Below, one piece after another: positions 27,536 through 37,282 of a stretch of 64,000 bases of DNA. How positions within the stretch are numbered: position 1 is the stretch's first letter; the number at the start of each line of letters is the position of its first letter. The position numbers and the translations under genes are program-made. The notes under the pieces were generated by a model. It had not been told where the DNA came from. It saw nothing but the letters and a program-made list of their open reading frames with translations, and did no database searches. This DNA is from Tellurirhabdus bombi (GTDB lineage: Bacteria; Bacteroidota; Bacteroidia; Cytophagales; Spirosomataceae): positions 1,104,501-1,168,500 of the forward strand of contig NZ_CP090557.1 in assembly GCF_021484805.1 (NCBI RefSeq). The letters are read 5' to 3'.

Positions 27536-29011
27536 TTATTCTTTCCAGCGCCATTCGTTCGCGATTTGCAAAGGCGTTCGCAATCCCTGGGTAATGAGGT
27601 AGTCCCTGGTTTTATTATCGTCCAGCCGACGCGTTGGAATATCCTCGGCTTCGGCCATGGCATAAAGCACCATTGCCGAGTAACGAACCGTGTTTTTCAG
27701 CTGGTCTTTGTTAACCAGATTCATTTTATCGCAATCAGCGTGGTAACAATTTAAGACGTCCGGTGACAGGTGACCGTTCATGCCAACGACGGGAACCCCT
27801 TCGATCATAAAAGGCTGGTGGTCGCTGTGCAGCCCCGCCTGGTTCGACATATTGTTGGCAAAAGCGGGCTCTACTTTCTGGATGGCTTCCCCGATGGTGT
27901 TAAAAAAAGACACCATCTCGTTTCGGCCAAAAGCGTTGATTCCCGTCGGATCGTTGGTCATGTCGAGGTTCATCATGTACCGAATTTTATCCAGTTCGCC
28001 GGACTTTTTCAGCTCTTCGGTCATGCTTTTCGAACCCAGTAAGCCTTGCTCTTCCCCCATGAACATCACAAATTCAACCGTGCGTTTTGGCTTCAGTTTC
28101 AAAGCTTTGAAAGTTCGGGCAATGTCTAGTACGGTGAATGAACCGATGCCGTTATCGATGGCACCCGTAGCCAGATCCCAGGAGTCGAGGTGGCCCCCTA
28201 CTACTATTTTTTCGTCGGGATATTTAGAGCCTTTCAACGTAGCCACCACGTTTCGGGCTTTAATTTTTTTGCTAAAGTTAGTCATGTCGACCAGCGCGTG
28301 CAGGTTCCGTTCTTCCTTCATCCAGCGCCGGATTTCCTGCCCACTTTCGAGGGAAATACAAACCGACGGAATCGGAATAAGCTTGCCCGTTACGGAGGCC
28401 GTTCCCGTCAGCAGAACTTTTCCCGGCACCTGGTTAACCATAATCACGCCAACGGCTCCGTGCTGAATAGCCAATGCTGTTTTCTCGGAGCGGTGCAAAT
28501 TCCGGGCGCCTTTCAGCGGAGCCGCCAAGCCAATGTTGACCAAAGCAACCTTGCCTTTCAGCTTTCCTTTGAGTTCGGCAAAATCGCCTTCCAGACCATT
28601 CCCGACATCAATAATTTCGCCCTGAATATGCGCATCGACCGGTGAGTGGGCCAGCGCCACGACTGGCACATCGCGGAAATTGTCGCTTTTATTGGGCACC
28701 ACAGCAAGCGTTACCGTATCCCGCATCCAGGATTCAACTTCAAACGATTGGTAGCGTACATCCGAGAAACCATACTGTTTGAGTAAGTTAAACGCATATT
28801 CTTCCGCGCGGCCTCCGTTGGGGCTGCCCGTCAGGCGGTGGCCGATTCGTTGCGACGCATCCGCAAGCGTTTCATAAGCGCGGCTATTCTTTTGAACCTC
28901 CTGGTTGATGAGGGTAAAAACTTTGTCCAGCGCTGGACGTTGCAAATCAAAAGCGCTTAAGAATCCGGAGCTACCGGCAACAAGAAGAAAAATGTAAACT
29001 TTTTTTCTCAT
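27536..29011 (-). CDS. Exported M28 family zinc aminopeptidase
   Basis: The start at 29011 gives MRKKVYIFLLVAGSSGFLSA, a signal peptide; the upstream frame to 29065 adds 18 residues before it. A PA (protease-associated) domain lies at about residues 120-250. The M28 peptidase domain carries the zinc ligands in GGHLDSWDLATGAIDNG, MGEEQGLLGS, LDMTND and SDHQPFMIEG. With 491 residues it resembles carboxypeptidase-Q-like and glutamate-carboxypeptidase-like exported peptidases. It should act in the periplasm or outside the cell on peptides. Confidence 0.9.
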   Translation of the reverse strand: MRKKVYIFLLVAGSSGFLSAFDLQRPALDKVFTLINQEVQKNSRAYETLADASQRIGHRLTGSPNGGRAEEYAFNLLKQYGFSDVRYQSFEVESWMRDTVTLAVVPNKSDNFRDVPVVALAHSPVDAHIQGEIIDVGNGLEGDFAELKGKLKGKVALVNIGLAAPLKGARNLHRSEKTALAIQHGAVGVIMVNQVPGKVLLTGTASVTGKLIPIPSVCISLESGQEIRRWMKEERNLHALVDMTNFSKKIKARNVVATLKGSKYPDEKIVVGGHLDSWDLATGAIDNGIGSFTVLDIARTFKALKLKPKRTVEFVMFMGEEQGLLGSKSMTEELKKSGELDKIRYMMNLDMTNDPTGINAFGRNEMVSFFNTIGEAIQKVEPAFANNMSNQAGLHSDHQPFMIEGVPVVGMNGHLSPDVLNCYHADCDKMNLVNKDQLKNTVRYSAMVLYAMAEAEDIPTRRLDDNKTRDYLITQGLRTPLQIANEWRWKE

Positions 29012-29277
29012 GGAGAGACTACTACAAACCTTCTCAAAGTAACAAAAAAGCCCTTGATTGACCACATGATACGCCTTAAAAATCTTTATTCAAACCGATT
29101 ATTTGTCTGAACGGTAGACGCCCGATTTCAGGCACTCGTTGCGATTGTTTTTTTCAGTAAGTTGCCCGCCTGAATGGCATTTACAAGCCAGGAAGTACAC
29201 GAATTTATCTATTGTATACTTAATGAACCGATAAAAGTAACGTTTGTTAAGAAAGCAATACACGACCACCTTAGTCT

Positions 29278-31350
29278 ATGTCACATATTCAATCCGCTGA
29301 GACGCCCCCAAAAGCCGCCGTTAAGGAACACGAATTAAGCATTCACGGCCATACCCGAACTGATAATTATTACTGGCTCAATGATCGCGAAGACCCCGAA
29401 GTAATCCGCTACCTGGAAGCCGAAAACGCCTATACGGAACAAATACTCGCACCGGTTAAAACGCTGCGTGAACAGTTGTTCGAGGAGTTGAAGGGGCGCA
29501 TCAAGCAACAGGACGAATCCGTGCCTTTTAAGGACGGCAATTATTTTTATTACACCCGTTTTATTGAAGGCGGCGAATACCCGGTTCACTGTCGCAAGCA
29601 TGGGTCGCTGGAAGCTCCGGAAGAAGTTATTTTTGATTGTAACGAATTAGCCAAAGGCCACGATTACTACGATCTGGGCGGTTACGAAATTTCGGACAGT
29701 GAAGATTTGGCTATTTTCTGCGAAGACACGGTTAGCCGGCGCATGTATACCCTGCGCGTGAAGAACCTCAAAACGGGTGAACTTTATGCGGAAGCCATTC
29801 CAGACGTAGAAGCCGGTAGTTTTGCCTGGGCAACGGATAACCAAACCTTGTTTTACCTTCGAAAAGATCCGCAGACTTTACTGGGTTTTCAGGTCTACCG
29901 CCACGTTTTGGGAACCGATACCAGCCAGGACGTTCTGGTCTATGAAGAAGCTGACAATCAGTTTTACATGGGCTTATACCGGATGAAGTCAAAAAAATAC
30001 GTGGCCGTTGTGTCGGATCAAAACGGAGTCGCTACGGAATACCAGCTTCTGGAAGCCGATAACCCCACCGGTGCTTTCCAAACGTTTCTGCCCCGCCAGA
30101 AAGGACACGAGTACGATTTACTGCATTTTGGCACTAAATTTTACATTCGCACCAACTGGGAAGCCGAAAATTTTCGGCTCATGGAAGTTGCCGAAGGTCA
30201 GCAAAGTGACCGCGCAAACTGGCAGGAAGTGATTGCCCACCGCCCGGACGTTTATTTCCAGCAGATGGATATTTTCACCCACCATCTGGTGCTTGGTGAG
30301 CGTAAAGAAGGGCTGGTTGCCCTGCGCATCATCGACCAGCGCAGCCAGGAAGACCATTACCTTGATTTCGGCGAACCGGCTTATGTGGCGGCCATTGCCT
30401 ACAATCCCGATTTCAACACAACGGTTTTGCGCTTTAGTTACGCGTCGTTAACCACCCCCGGCTCAGTCTATGACTACGACATGGATAGCCGCGAGAAAAC
30501 GCTGCTGAAACAACAGGAAGTGTTGGGAGGATTCGACAAAGCGAATTATGTAGCCGAGCGTATTTACGCAACCGCCCGCGATGGCGTGAAGGTACCCGTT
30601 TCGCTGGTTTACCACAAAGACACCCCAAAAGATGGAACCGCCCCCCTGCTTCAGTATGCCTACGGTTCGTACGGATATTCCATGGAGCCCAGTTTCGGGT
30701 CAACGCGTCTGAGTTTGCTCGACCGGGGGTTTATCTATGCCATTGCCCACATCCGGGGTGGCCAGGAGATGGGTCGGCGCTGGTATGAAGACGGAAAATT
30801 GCTTCAGAAGAAAAACACGTTTACCGATTTTGTTGATGTTTCGGAAGCCTTAATTGAGCAGAAATATACCTCGGCAGACCGGCTTTTTGCGATGGGAGGC
30901 AGTGCGGGAGGCTTGCTTATGGGCGCTGTTGTCAACTTACGCCCGGACCTTTACAAGGGTATCGTAGCCGCTGTTCCTTTTGTGGACGTGGTGACAACCA
31001 TGCTCGATGAGAGTATTCCGCTCACGACCGGCGAATTTGAGGAATGGGGTAATCCGAAAATAAAGGAATATTACGATTATATGCTCTCGTATTCGCCCTA
31101 CGACAATGTGGAGGCAAAAGCCTACCCGAACATGCTGATTACAACCGGCTTGCACGATTCGCAGGTTCAGTATTGGGAGCCTGCCAAATGGGTTGCCAAG
31201 CTGCGTACGCTCAAAACCGACGACAATCAACTACTGCTTCACACGAATATGGAGGCTGGCCACGGCGGTGCTTCCGGGCGTTTTGAAGCGTTGAAAGACG
31301 TAGCGATGGAATACGCTTTTATGCTGAACTTGTTGGGAATTACCGCCTAA
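29278..31350 (+). CDS. ptrB: Oligopeptidase B (S9A serine peptidase)
   Basis: The 690-residue protein has the S9 plan: a seven-bladed beta-propeller (about residues 70-410) set between an N-terminal arm (TDNYYWLNDREDPEVI) and the alpha/beta hydrolase. The nucleophile motif is AMGGSAGGLLMG (Ser near 542). The Asp-bearing loop is LITTGLHDSQVQYWEPAKW and the His is in NMEAGHGGASGRFE. No signal peptide is seen, so it is cytoplasmic. Oligopeptidase B cuts short peptides after basic residues. A hairpin terminator follows the stop at once. Confidence 0.92.
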   Translation: MSHIQSAETPPKAAVKEHELSIHGHTRTDNYYWLNDREDPEVIRYLEAENAYTEQILAPVKTLREQLFEELKGRIKQQDESVPFKDGNYFYYTRFIEGGEYPVHCRKHGSLEAPEEVIFDCNELAKGHDYYDLGGYEISDSEDLAIFCEDTVSRRMYTLRVKNLKTGELYAEAIPDVEAGSFAWATDNQTLFYLRKDPQTLLGFQVYRHVLGTDTSQDVLVYEEADNQFYMGLYRMKSKKYVAVVSDQNGVATEYQLLEADNPTGAFQTFLPRQKGHEYDLLHFGTKFYIRTNWEAENFRLMEVAEGQQSDRANWQEVIAHRPDVYFQQMDIFTHHLVLGERKEGLVALRIIDQRSQEDHYLDFGEPAYVAAIAYNPDFNTTVLRFSYASLTTPGSVYDYDMDSREKTLLKQQEVLGGFDKANYVAERIYATARDGVKVPVSLVYHKDTPKDGTAPLLQYAYGSYGYSMEPSFGSTRLSLLDRGFIYAIAHIRGGQEMGRRWYEDGKLLQKKNTFTDFVDVSEALIEQKYTSADRLFAMGGSAGGLLMGAVVNLRPDLYKGIVAAVPFVDVVTTMLDESIPLTTGEFEEWGNPKIKEYYDYMLSYSPYDNVEAKAYPNMLITTGLHDSQVQYWEPAKWVAKLRTLKTDDNQLLLHTNMEAGHGGASGRFEALKDVAMEYAFMLNLLGITA

Positions 31351-31357
31351 CTGTGCA

Positions 31358-31391
31358 TTTCTGGCTTGGCAGAAGCCTGCCAAGCCAGAAA
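31358..31391. terminator. Bidirectional terminator between ptrB and otsAB
   Basis: TTTCTGGCTTGGCAG (31358-31372) and CTGCCAAGCCAGAAA (31377-31391) form a perfect 15-bp stem with a 4-nt loop. The T-tracts on either side are short. Confidence 0.85.
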
Positions 31392-31394
31392 ATT

Positions 31395-33584
31395 TTACCT
31401 CACCTGCGAAAAGTCTTTCAGCAACTCCAATACTTCATCTACACGGCTAAGCCTCAAACGGGCGCTCGTATTGCCCCGCCCTACCTTAATCGTAAATTCG
31501 TTTTCTTTGGTCAAGGCCGTAAACATGTCTTCGTCGGTGCGGTCGTCGCCAATGGAAAGCACAAAATCGTAGGGGTGAGCCAGCGACATCTGTTTAGCCA
31601 CTTTGCCTTTGTCGGTTTCCGCACTTTTGATTTCTACTACCTTATTTCCGTCCAGAACCCGCAACTGATAGGGTAGCAAATGCTCCAGCGTATTGATTAA
31701 TTCGCGGGAACGAGTGAAACCCGTATCTTCTTCCGAATTGCGGTAGTGCCACGCCAGCGAATTGTTTTTTTCTTCAACAAAAGATTCCGGGCAGCGGCTA
31801 ACAAACTCAGCCAGAATAGGCTTGACAATTTCTTTCCAGGCACCGTCGTCCATTACATCCTGCCGCCAGCTACCTTCCCGCTTGATATATGACCCGTGCT
31901 CAGCCACCATCTCAATGGGTAAATGACCAAACCAGTCTTCCAGCGCCTCTTTGTTCCGTCCACTGATAATCACCACTTTATTTCCTCTCTGGTTGGCCAA
32001 ATGTTCCAAAGTAGTGATTAATTCCTGGGAAGGCACCGCCCGCTCGGGTGTAGGTGCAAACCCAACCAGCGTTCCGTCGTAATCCAGCAGCAACAGTCTG
32101 GATTGAGCCGCCGTATACGCTTCGAGCAGCGCCGTGTATTCATCGTGACTTAGCCAGCGAGCCGACGTTTCCTGTTGCATCTGGTGCATGTTCAGCAGCG
32201 ATTCGATAAAGCTGGTTGCCCATTTTTTTACGTCGTATTCCTGTAGCCGCCGTTGCATGCTCTCGATGCGCCGAGCCTGCTCATCCGGCTCCATTTCGAG
32301 AGCAATCTTGATCCGGTCTGCAATTTCGGCCTCGTCCAAGGGGTTGATCAGCAAGGCTTCGCCTAGTTCGGTGGCTGCACCCGTCATCTCGCTCAGGATC
32401 AATACGCCTCGCATGTCTTTACGGGACGCAATAAATTCTTTGGCTACCAGATTCATTCCGTCGCGAATGGGCGTAATGAGCGCAATATCACAGCCGGTAT
32501 ACAAAGCAATGAGCTGCTCAAACGACAGCGACGCATACTGGTAGATAATCGGTCGCCAGGTCAGCGTACCAAACTTTCCGTTAATCCGGCCTACTGCCTG
32601 TTCGATCAGTTGTTTCCGTTCGCCGTATTTCTGAATCTCTCCCCGCGATGGCACCACCACCAGAATAAACGACAACTTACTGATCCACTCGGGATTATGT
32701 TCAAAAAACCATTCTAACGCTTCCAGACGCTGCATGACCCCTTTGGTATAATCCAGGCGATCTACCGAGAAAATGATGCGCTCATCCTTATAGGCTTCTT
32801 TTAGTTTATTCCGCTCTTCCACCACGGCTTCCTGGTCGTAGGCATCGTGAAATAACTCATAGTTAATCCCAACCGGAAAAGTATCCGAACGAATGAGCCG
32901 ATTCTGGTAGTTAATCTGCCACATTTTATGCTGCACCCCCAAACTAAGCTGCACCGACTGCAAAAAATGAATGTTGTAGTCGTTGGTATGAAATCCAACC
33001 AGATCGGCACCCAGCAAACCAATCAGTAGATAGTCTTTACATTTTTGGGGAAGGATTCGGATAAGCTCGTAAGAAGGAAACGGAATATGCAGAAAAAAAC
33101 CGATGGTGGCCGTCGGAATACGCTCCCGAACCAGCTGCGGCAAAGCCATAAAATGATAATCGTGAATCCAGATTGTATCGTCTGGTTTGGCGATTTCCGC
33201 GATGGCTTCCGCTACGGCTTCGTTGGATTTCTGATACGCCGTAAAATACTCTTCGCGGTAATCAACGTATGTGGAAAAATAGTGAAACAGGGGCCACAAT
33301 ACTGAATTTGAAAAGCCATTATAAAAATCTGTATTTGTCTTTTTGTCCAGAAAAACGGGAATGTATTCAAAGTCATCATTGACCAGATGGTGGTATTTAT
33401 CCCACGTCTTCCGGGAAAAGTCAGCACAACCAATCCAAACCGGCTTTTGATCTGACTCACTGAAATCTAGCGACTTAACAGCCGTAACTAATCCGCCGGA
33501 GGAAGCTTTTGCGCTTATCGTACCGTTTTCATTCTGAAACGAGAATGGCAGCCGATAAGAAATAATCATTAAACGGTTATTCAT
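31395..33584 (-). CDS. otsAB: Bifunctional trehalose-6-phosphate synthase/phosphatase
   Basis: Residues about 1-470 are a GT20 trehalose-6-phosphate synthase: SSGGLVTAVKSLDF near the N-terminus, WIHDYHFMALPQLVRERIP, VDRLDYTKGVMQRLEALEWF, and DGMNLVAKEFIASR. Residues about 490-729 are a HAD phosphatase with LLLDYDGTLVGFAP, VIISGRNKEAL, and SIGDDRTDEDMF. One protein thus makes trehalose from UDP-glucose and glucose-6-phosphate. The fusion order synthase-phosphatase is common in Bacteroidota. It is divergent from a trehalase gene across a gap of about 90 bp, so synthesis and breakdown may be controlled from one intergenic region. Confidence 0.94.
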   Translation of the reverse strand: MNNRLMIISYRLPFSFQNENGTISAKASSGGLVTAVKSLDFSESDQKPVWIGCADFSRKTWDKYHHLVNDDFEYIPVFLDKKTNTDFYNGFSNSVLWPLFHYFSTYVDYREEYFTAYQKSNEAVAEAIAEIAKPDDTIWIHDYHFMALPQLVRERIPTATIGFFLHIPFPSYELIRILPQKCKDYLLIGLLGADLVGFHTNDYNIHFLQSVQLSLGVQHKMWQINYQNRLIRSDTFPVGINYELFHDAYDQEAVVEERNKLKEAYKDERIIFSVDRLDYTKGVMQRLEALEWFFEHNPEWISKLSFILVVVPSRGEIQKYGERKQLIEQAVGRINGKFGTLTWRPIIYQYASLSFEQLIALYTGCDIALITPIRDGMNLVAKEFIASRKDMRGVLILSEMTGAATELGEALLINPLDEAEIADRIKIALEMEPDEQARRIESMQRRLQEYDVKKWATSFIESLLNMHQMQQETSARWLSHDEYTALLEAYTAAQSRLLLLDYDGTLVGFAPTPERAVPSQELITTLEHLANQRGNKVVIISGRNKEALEDWFGHLPIEMVAEHGSYIKREGSWRQDVMDDGAWKEIVKPILAEFVSRCPESFVEEKNNSLAWHYRNSEEDTGFTRSRELINTLEHLLPYQLRVLDGNKVVEIKSAETDKGKVAKQMSLAHPYDFVLSIGDDRTDEDMFTALTKENEFTIKVGRGNTSARLRLSRVDEVLELLKDFSQVR

Positions 33585-33672
33585 TCTTTGAGTAGTAGGT
33601 TACTTGTTTAACCCTAAAAACAATTAGAGTGTTAGTTGTCTTATAGAGTTACGTGTGATCACTGGTATTCTT

Positions 33673-35202
33673 ATGTTAACAACGCAACAACACCCCATCT
33701 CGCCGGACCTGCTTTTTGGCGTCTTATTTCACGACGTTCAGATGCAGCATATATTTCAAGATAGTAAAACATTTGCAGACTGCATACCCAATGCGCCCGC
33801 GGAAGAGATTCTGAGTCGCTATGAAATTGAAAAATATCAGGCAGGTTTTCAGCTGGAAGAGTTTGTTAGAACCAACTTCCGGATACCTTCCAAAATCAGC
33901 ACTGACTTCGTTAGCGACCAAACAATTCCCACTGCCGAGCACATTAACCGCATCTGGAGCAAGCTGACCCGCAGCGTCGAGCCGAACAGTTCGCTCCTGC
34001 CGGTGCCTTATCCTTACATTGTTCCGGGTGGGCGTTTCCGTGGTCTGTACTACTGGGACAGTTACTTTACCATGCTGGGCTTGCAGGTATCGGGTGAGAA
34101 TGACCTGATTCGGGGAATGGTCGAAAATTTTGCCTACCTGATTGAAGCCTACGGCCATATTCCCAATGCCAACCGGAGCTATTTTTTGAGCCGTTCGCAG
34201 CCACCATTTTTCCCGCTCATGCTTCAGCTCCTGGCTGAAATCGATGGGCCGGGCGTCATGACTCGCTACCTGGCTCACATGCAGAAGGAATACACTTTCT
34301 GGATGGATGGCTATTACCGCCTCGATGATGTCGAGCCTTGTTTCCGGCGCGTGGCCCTAATTCCCGAAGATGCCCCCGAGGCAGGTGCCGTTCTGAACCG
34401 TTACTGGGATGACGTAGCCGCTCCGCGCCCCGAATCATACAGCGAAGATGTTGACCTGGCTCATAAAGCGTCTGCCGACTACGGAACGCCGCCCGAAACA
34501 ATGTATCGGCATATCCGGGCCGCCTGCGAATCAGGCTGGGACTTTACAAGTCGCTGGCTATCCGACGGCCTGACCCTAGCTACCACCCAAACTACCGACA
34601 TTATACCCGTCGACCTGAACTGTCTGATGTATGTGTTCGAAAAAATATTGTCGGATACCTATCGGCAAGCCGGCCAGGTTGAAGTGGCTGACATTTATAA
34701 AAAACGTGCCGACGAACGCGGGCGAGTAATTACCCGTTTGTTTTGGGATGAGGAAAAAGGCTTTTTCAAAGATTACAACCTGAAAACGCACAGCCTCACA
34801 CCCATTCTGTCGCTGGCGGGTCTTTTCCCGCTGTATGTCGGTCTGGCCACGCCCGAGCAGGCATCCCGCGTTCACGATTTGGTGGTTAATGACTTCTTGC
34901 AGGCAGGCGGTGTTGTCACGGCCTTACACACAACAGGCCAGCAGTGGGACTCTCCCAACGGCTGGGCACCCCTTCAATGGGTTACCTATAAAGGCCTGAA
35001 AGACTACGGTTTCGACAACACGGCTTCGGTTATTCGGGCGCGCTGGCTCGCGCTGAACGACAAAGTTTTCTTCAATACCGGTAAGATGATGGAGAAATAC
35101 AACGTGATGGACAACAACACCGAGGCTGGCGGCGGCGAGTACCCAAATCAGGATGGTTTCGGCTGGACTAACGGAATTTACTTGCGGCTATTGGCAGAAT
35201 AG
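33673..35202 (+). CDS. treF: Alpha,alpha-trehalase (GH37), cytoplasmic type
   Basis: GH37 trehalase hydrolyses trehalose to two glucose molecules. Signatures are PGGRFRGLYYWDSYFTMLGL (near residue 115), the catalytic acid in ESGWDFTSRW, QWDSPNGWAPLQW, and the base region EKYNVMDNNTEAGGGEYPNQ. The ATG at 33673 is chosen over a GTG at 33655. The product of 509 residues has no signal peptide, so it is placed in the cytoplasm (TreF-like). It is divergent from otsAB and followed after 45 bp by a FGGY kinase gene on the same strand. Confidence 0.92.
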   Translation: MLTTQQHPISPDLLFGVLFHDVQMQHIFQDSKTFADCIPNAPAEEILSRYEIEKYQAGFQLEEFVRTNFRIPSKISTDFVSDQTIPTAEHINRIWSKLTRSVEPNSSLLPVPYPYIVPGGRFRGLYYWDSYFTMLGLQVSGENDLIRGMVENFAYLIEAYGHIPNANRSYFLSRSQPPFFPLMLQLLAEIDGPGVMTRYLAHMQKEYTFWMDGYYRLDDVEPCFRRVALIPEDAPEAGAVLNRYWDDVAAPRPESYSEDVDLAHKASADYGTPPETMYRHIRAACESGWDFTSRWLSDGLTLATTQTTDIIPVDLNCLMYVFEKILSDTYRQAGQVEVADIYKKRADERGRVITRLFWDEEKGFFKDYNLKTHSLTPILSLAGLFPLYVGLATPEQASRVHDLVVNDFLQAGGVVTALHTTGQQWDSPNGWAPLQWVTYKGLKDYGFDNTASVIRARWLALNDKVFFNTGKMMEKYNVMDNNTEAGGGEYPNQDGFGWTNGIYLRLLAE

Positions 35203-35247
35203 GTTTTCTTTGTTTGAAGTTCGGTTTTCAAACAGTAACCCTTATTC

Positions 35248-36735
35248 ATGTACCTTCTAGGATTTGATCTTGGCAGCTCGTCCGTTAAAGCCTGCCTGTT
35301 AAACGTTGAAACCGGCACCGCGGTCGCTTCTGCTTTTTTTCCAGAGTCAGAAATGGCTATCGATGCCCCACAAGCGGGTTTTGCCGAACAGGCTCCTGAC
35401 GCCTGGTGGAAAAACGCCTGTCTGGCCTCAAAAGCTGTTTTACAAAAAGCAGGTGTTCAACCGCAGGATGTAAAGGCGATTGGTATTTCGTACCAGATGC
35501 ATGGGCTGGTGGTTGTCGATAAAGACTTAAACGTGCTGCGCCCAGCCATTATCTGGTGCGACAGCCGGGCGGTTTCCTACGGCGAAAAAGCGTTCCAGTC
35601 CATTGGTCCAGCAAAAAGCCTGAGTCATCTGCTGAACTCACCGGGTAACTTTACGGCGGCGAAACTGGCGTGGGTTAAGGCCAATGAGCCTTCGATTTAT
35701 GCCAACATCGATAAAATCATGCTGCCCGGCGATTACCTGGCGGCTCGCATGACCGGCGAGGTGATTACTACGCCATCCGGTTTATCGGAAGGAATTTTCT
35801 GGGATTTTCTGGAAAATAAACCCGCCGAGTTTCTGCTGAGTTATTACGGCTTCGACCAGTCGCTGCTGCCAACCATTAAGCCTACGTTTGCCGAGCAGGG
35901 GCGCCTTAGCGCCCAGGCAGCTACAGAACTAGGTCTGGCGGAAGGCACGCCGGTTACCTACCGAGCGGGAGACCAGCCAAATAACGCCCTGTCTCTCAAT
36001 GTCATGGACCCCGGTGAAATCGCCGCAACGGGCGGAACCTCCGGCGTTGTCTATGGCGTTAGCGAAAGCGCCCAGTACGATCCGCAATCACGGGTCAATA
36101 CGTTTCTGCACGTTAACCACACGCCTGAAGCCCCGCGATACGGTGTCCTTTTGTGCATCAATGGAACCGGCATTCTGAATAGCTGGCTCCGAAACCAGGT
36201 TTTGCGTGGTTCCGTTGGCTACGCCGAAATGAACGACATTGCCATTCATGCCCCCGTTGGAGCTGATGGACTTTTGTGTCTGCCTTTCGGGAATGGTGCC
36301 GAACGCGTTTTGGAAAACCGCGATTTGGGCGCTTCGTTTCATGGCTTGCAGCTGACGCGTCATGGCTTGCCGCACTTGATCAGGGCAGCCCAGGAAGGAA
36401 TTGTTTTTTCGTTTTATTACGGCATTCAGATCATGGAGCAGGTTGGTGTTGGCCTGAAAACAATTCGGGCCGGTGAAGCCAATATGTTCCTTAGCCCTCT
36501 TTTCCGCGATACGCTGGCGAACCTGACCGGCGCTGAAATTCAGCTTTATAACACCGACGGTGCTCAGGGTGCGGCGCGGGGCGCTGGTTTAGGGCTAGGG
36601 CTGTTCAAAAATCGCGAAGAAGCATTCAATGGTCTGAAAGTCGTTCGGACAATTGAGCCGGATATGCGGGCGCAGGAAGCTTACCGCGATGCTTATGGAC
36701 GGTGGATCGAGGTACTCTCGCAAAAAACCGAATAG
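35248..36735 (+). CDS. xylB: Xylulokinase-type FGGY carbohydrate kinase
   Basis: The 495-residue protein has both FGGY halves. The N-terminal one starts LLGFDLGSSSVKACLLNVETG and includes YQMHGLVVVDKD and IIWCDSRAVSYGEKA. The C-terminal ATP-binding half has ATGGTSGVVYGVSESA and GAQGAARGAGLGLGLF. Xylulokinases phosphorylate D-xylulose, but no xylose isomerase gene is adjacent, so the substrate is likely but not certain. It follows treF by 45 bp and ends in a terminator. Confidence 0.82.
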   Translation: MYLLGFDLGSSSVKACLLNVETGTAVASAFFPESEMAIDAPQAGFAEQAPDAWWKNACLASKAVLQKAGVQPQDVKAIGISYQMHGLVVVDKDLNVLRPAIIWCDSRAVSYGEKAFQSIGPAKSLSHLLNSPGNFTAAKLAWVKANEPSIYANIDKIMLPGDYLAARMTGEVITTPSGLSEGIFWDFLENKPAEFLLSYYGFDQSLLPTIKPTFAEQGRLSAQAATELGLAEGTPVTYRAGDQPNNALSLNVMDPGEIAATGGTSGVVYGVSESAQYDPQSRVNTFLHVNHTPEAPRYGVLLCINGTGILNSWLRNQVLRGSVGYAEMNDIAIHAPVGADGLLCLPFGNGAERVLENRDLGASFHGLQLTRHGLPHLIRAAQEGIVFSFYYGIQIMEQVGVGLKTIRAGEANMFLSPLFRDTLANLTGAEIQLYNTDGAQGAARGAGLGLGLFKNREEAFNGLKVVRTIEPDMRAQEAYRDAYGRWIEVLSQKTE

Positions 36736-36764
36736 TCAAATCTGATAGAAATTAACCGGTTTGA

Positions 36765-36809
36765 AACGTGAATCTGCTAACTTGACTCGCAGGTTCACGT
36801 TTTTATTTT
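36765..36809 (+). terminator. Terminator-like hairpin between xylB and the NTF2-like gene
   Basis: AACGTGAATCTGC (36765-36777) pairs with GCAGGTTCACGTT (36789-36801) with one G-T pair, followed by TTTATTTTAT. The next start codon is only 13 nt beyond the stem. Confidence 0.8.
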
Positions 36810-36814
36810 ATCGG

Positions 36815-37282
36815 ATGAAAAAAGTACTCTTTCTTTTATTTTCCCTAACCTCGTTCACGGCTTTTGCCCAAAACAACGACGAGAAGGGCGTTCAGGCGGC
36901 GATTGACCAGATGTTCGATGGCATGCGAAAAGCCGACACCACTCTCTTTAAGTCGGTTTTTATTCCTACCTCCACACTCATGAGCGTTGGAAAAACCAAG
37001 GACGGTCTGACGTCAGTGAGGCAGGAATCCATCCCGCAGTTTGTGGCTTCGGTCGGCAAGCAAAAGCCCGGTGCCCTCGATGAGCGGTTATCTGGTTACG
37101 AGATTAAAATCGACGGAGAACTGGCCACTGCCTGGACGCCTTATACTTTCTATTACAACCAGCAAAAAAGCCACTGCGGTGTCAACGCGTTTACGCTGGT
37201 CAAGATAGAAGGGAAATGGAAAATCCAGAACATTATCGACACCCGCCGGAAAGACGGCTGCCCGGATTTACCCAAGCCTTGA
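36815..37282 (+). CDS. Exported NTF2-like (SnoaL/lumazine-binding-like) protein
   Basis: The start at 36815 gives MKKVLFLLFSLTSFTAFAQ, a clear signal peptide; an earlier in-frame start at 36761 lies in the terminator of xylB and is rejected. The mature part of about 135 residues has the NTF2-like cone pattern: VQAAIDQMFDGMRKADTTLFKSVF at the N-terminus and ATAWTPYTFYYNQ...CGVNAFTLVKIEGKWKIQNI at the C-terminus. Members of this group often have no known enzymatic activity. Its 3' end abuts the convergent enoyl-CoA hydratase homologue with no gap. Confidence 0.8.
   Translation: MKKVLFLLFSLTSFTAFAQNNDEKGVQAAIDQMFDGMRKADTTLFKSVFIPTSTLMSVGKTKDGLTSVRQESIPQFVASVGKQKPGALDERLSGYEIKIDGELATAWTPYTFYYNQQKSHCGVNAFTLVKIEGKWKIQNIIDTRRKDGCPDLPKP

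Noticed and set aside
27780-28466. Plus-strand frame of 228 codons inside the M28 peptidase gene
   Set aside because: The minus-strand frame carries the zinc-site residues and a signal peptide, so the plus-strand frame is a shadow.
29221-29277. TAACGTTTG before ptrB as a -7 box
   Set aside because: There are three bases between TA and TTTG rather than two, and no well-spaced TTG was seen.
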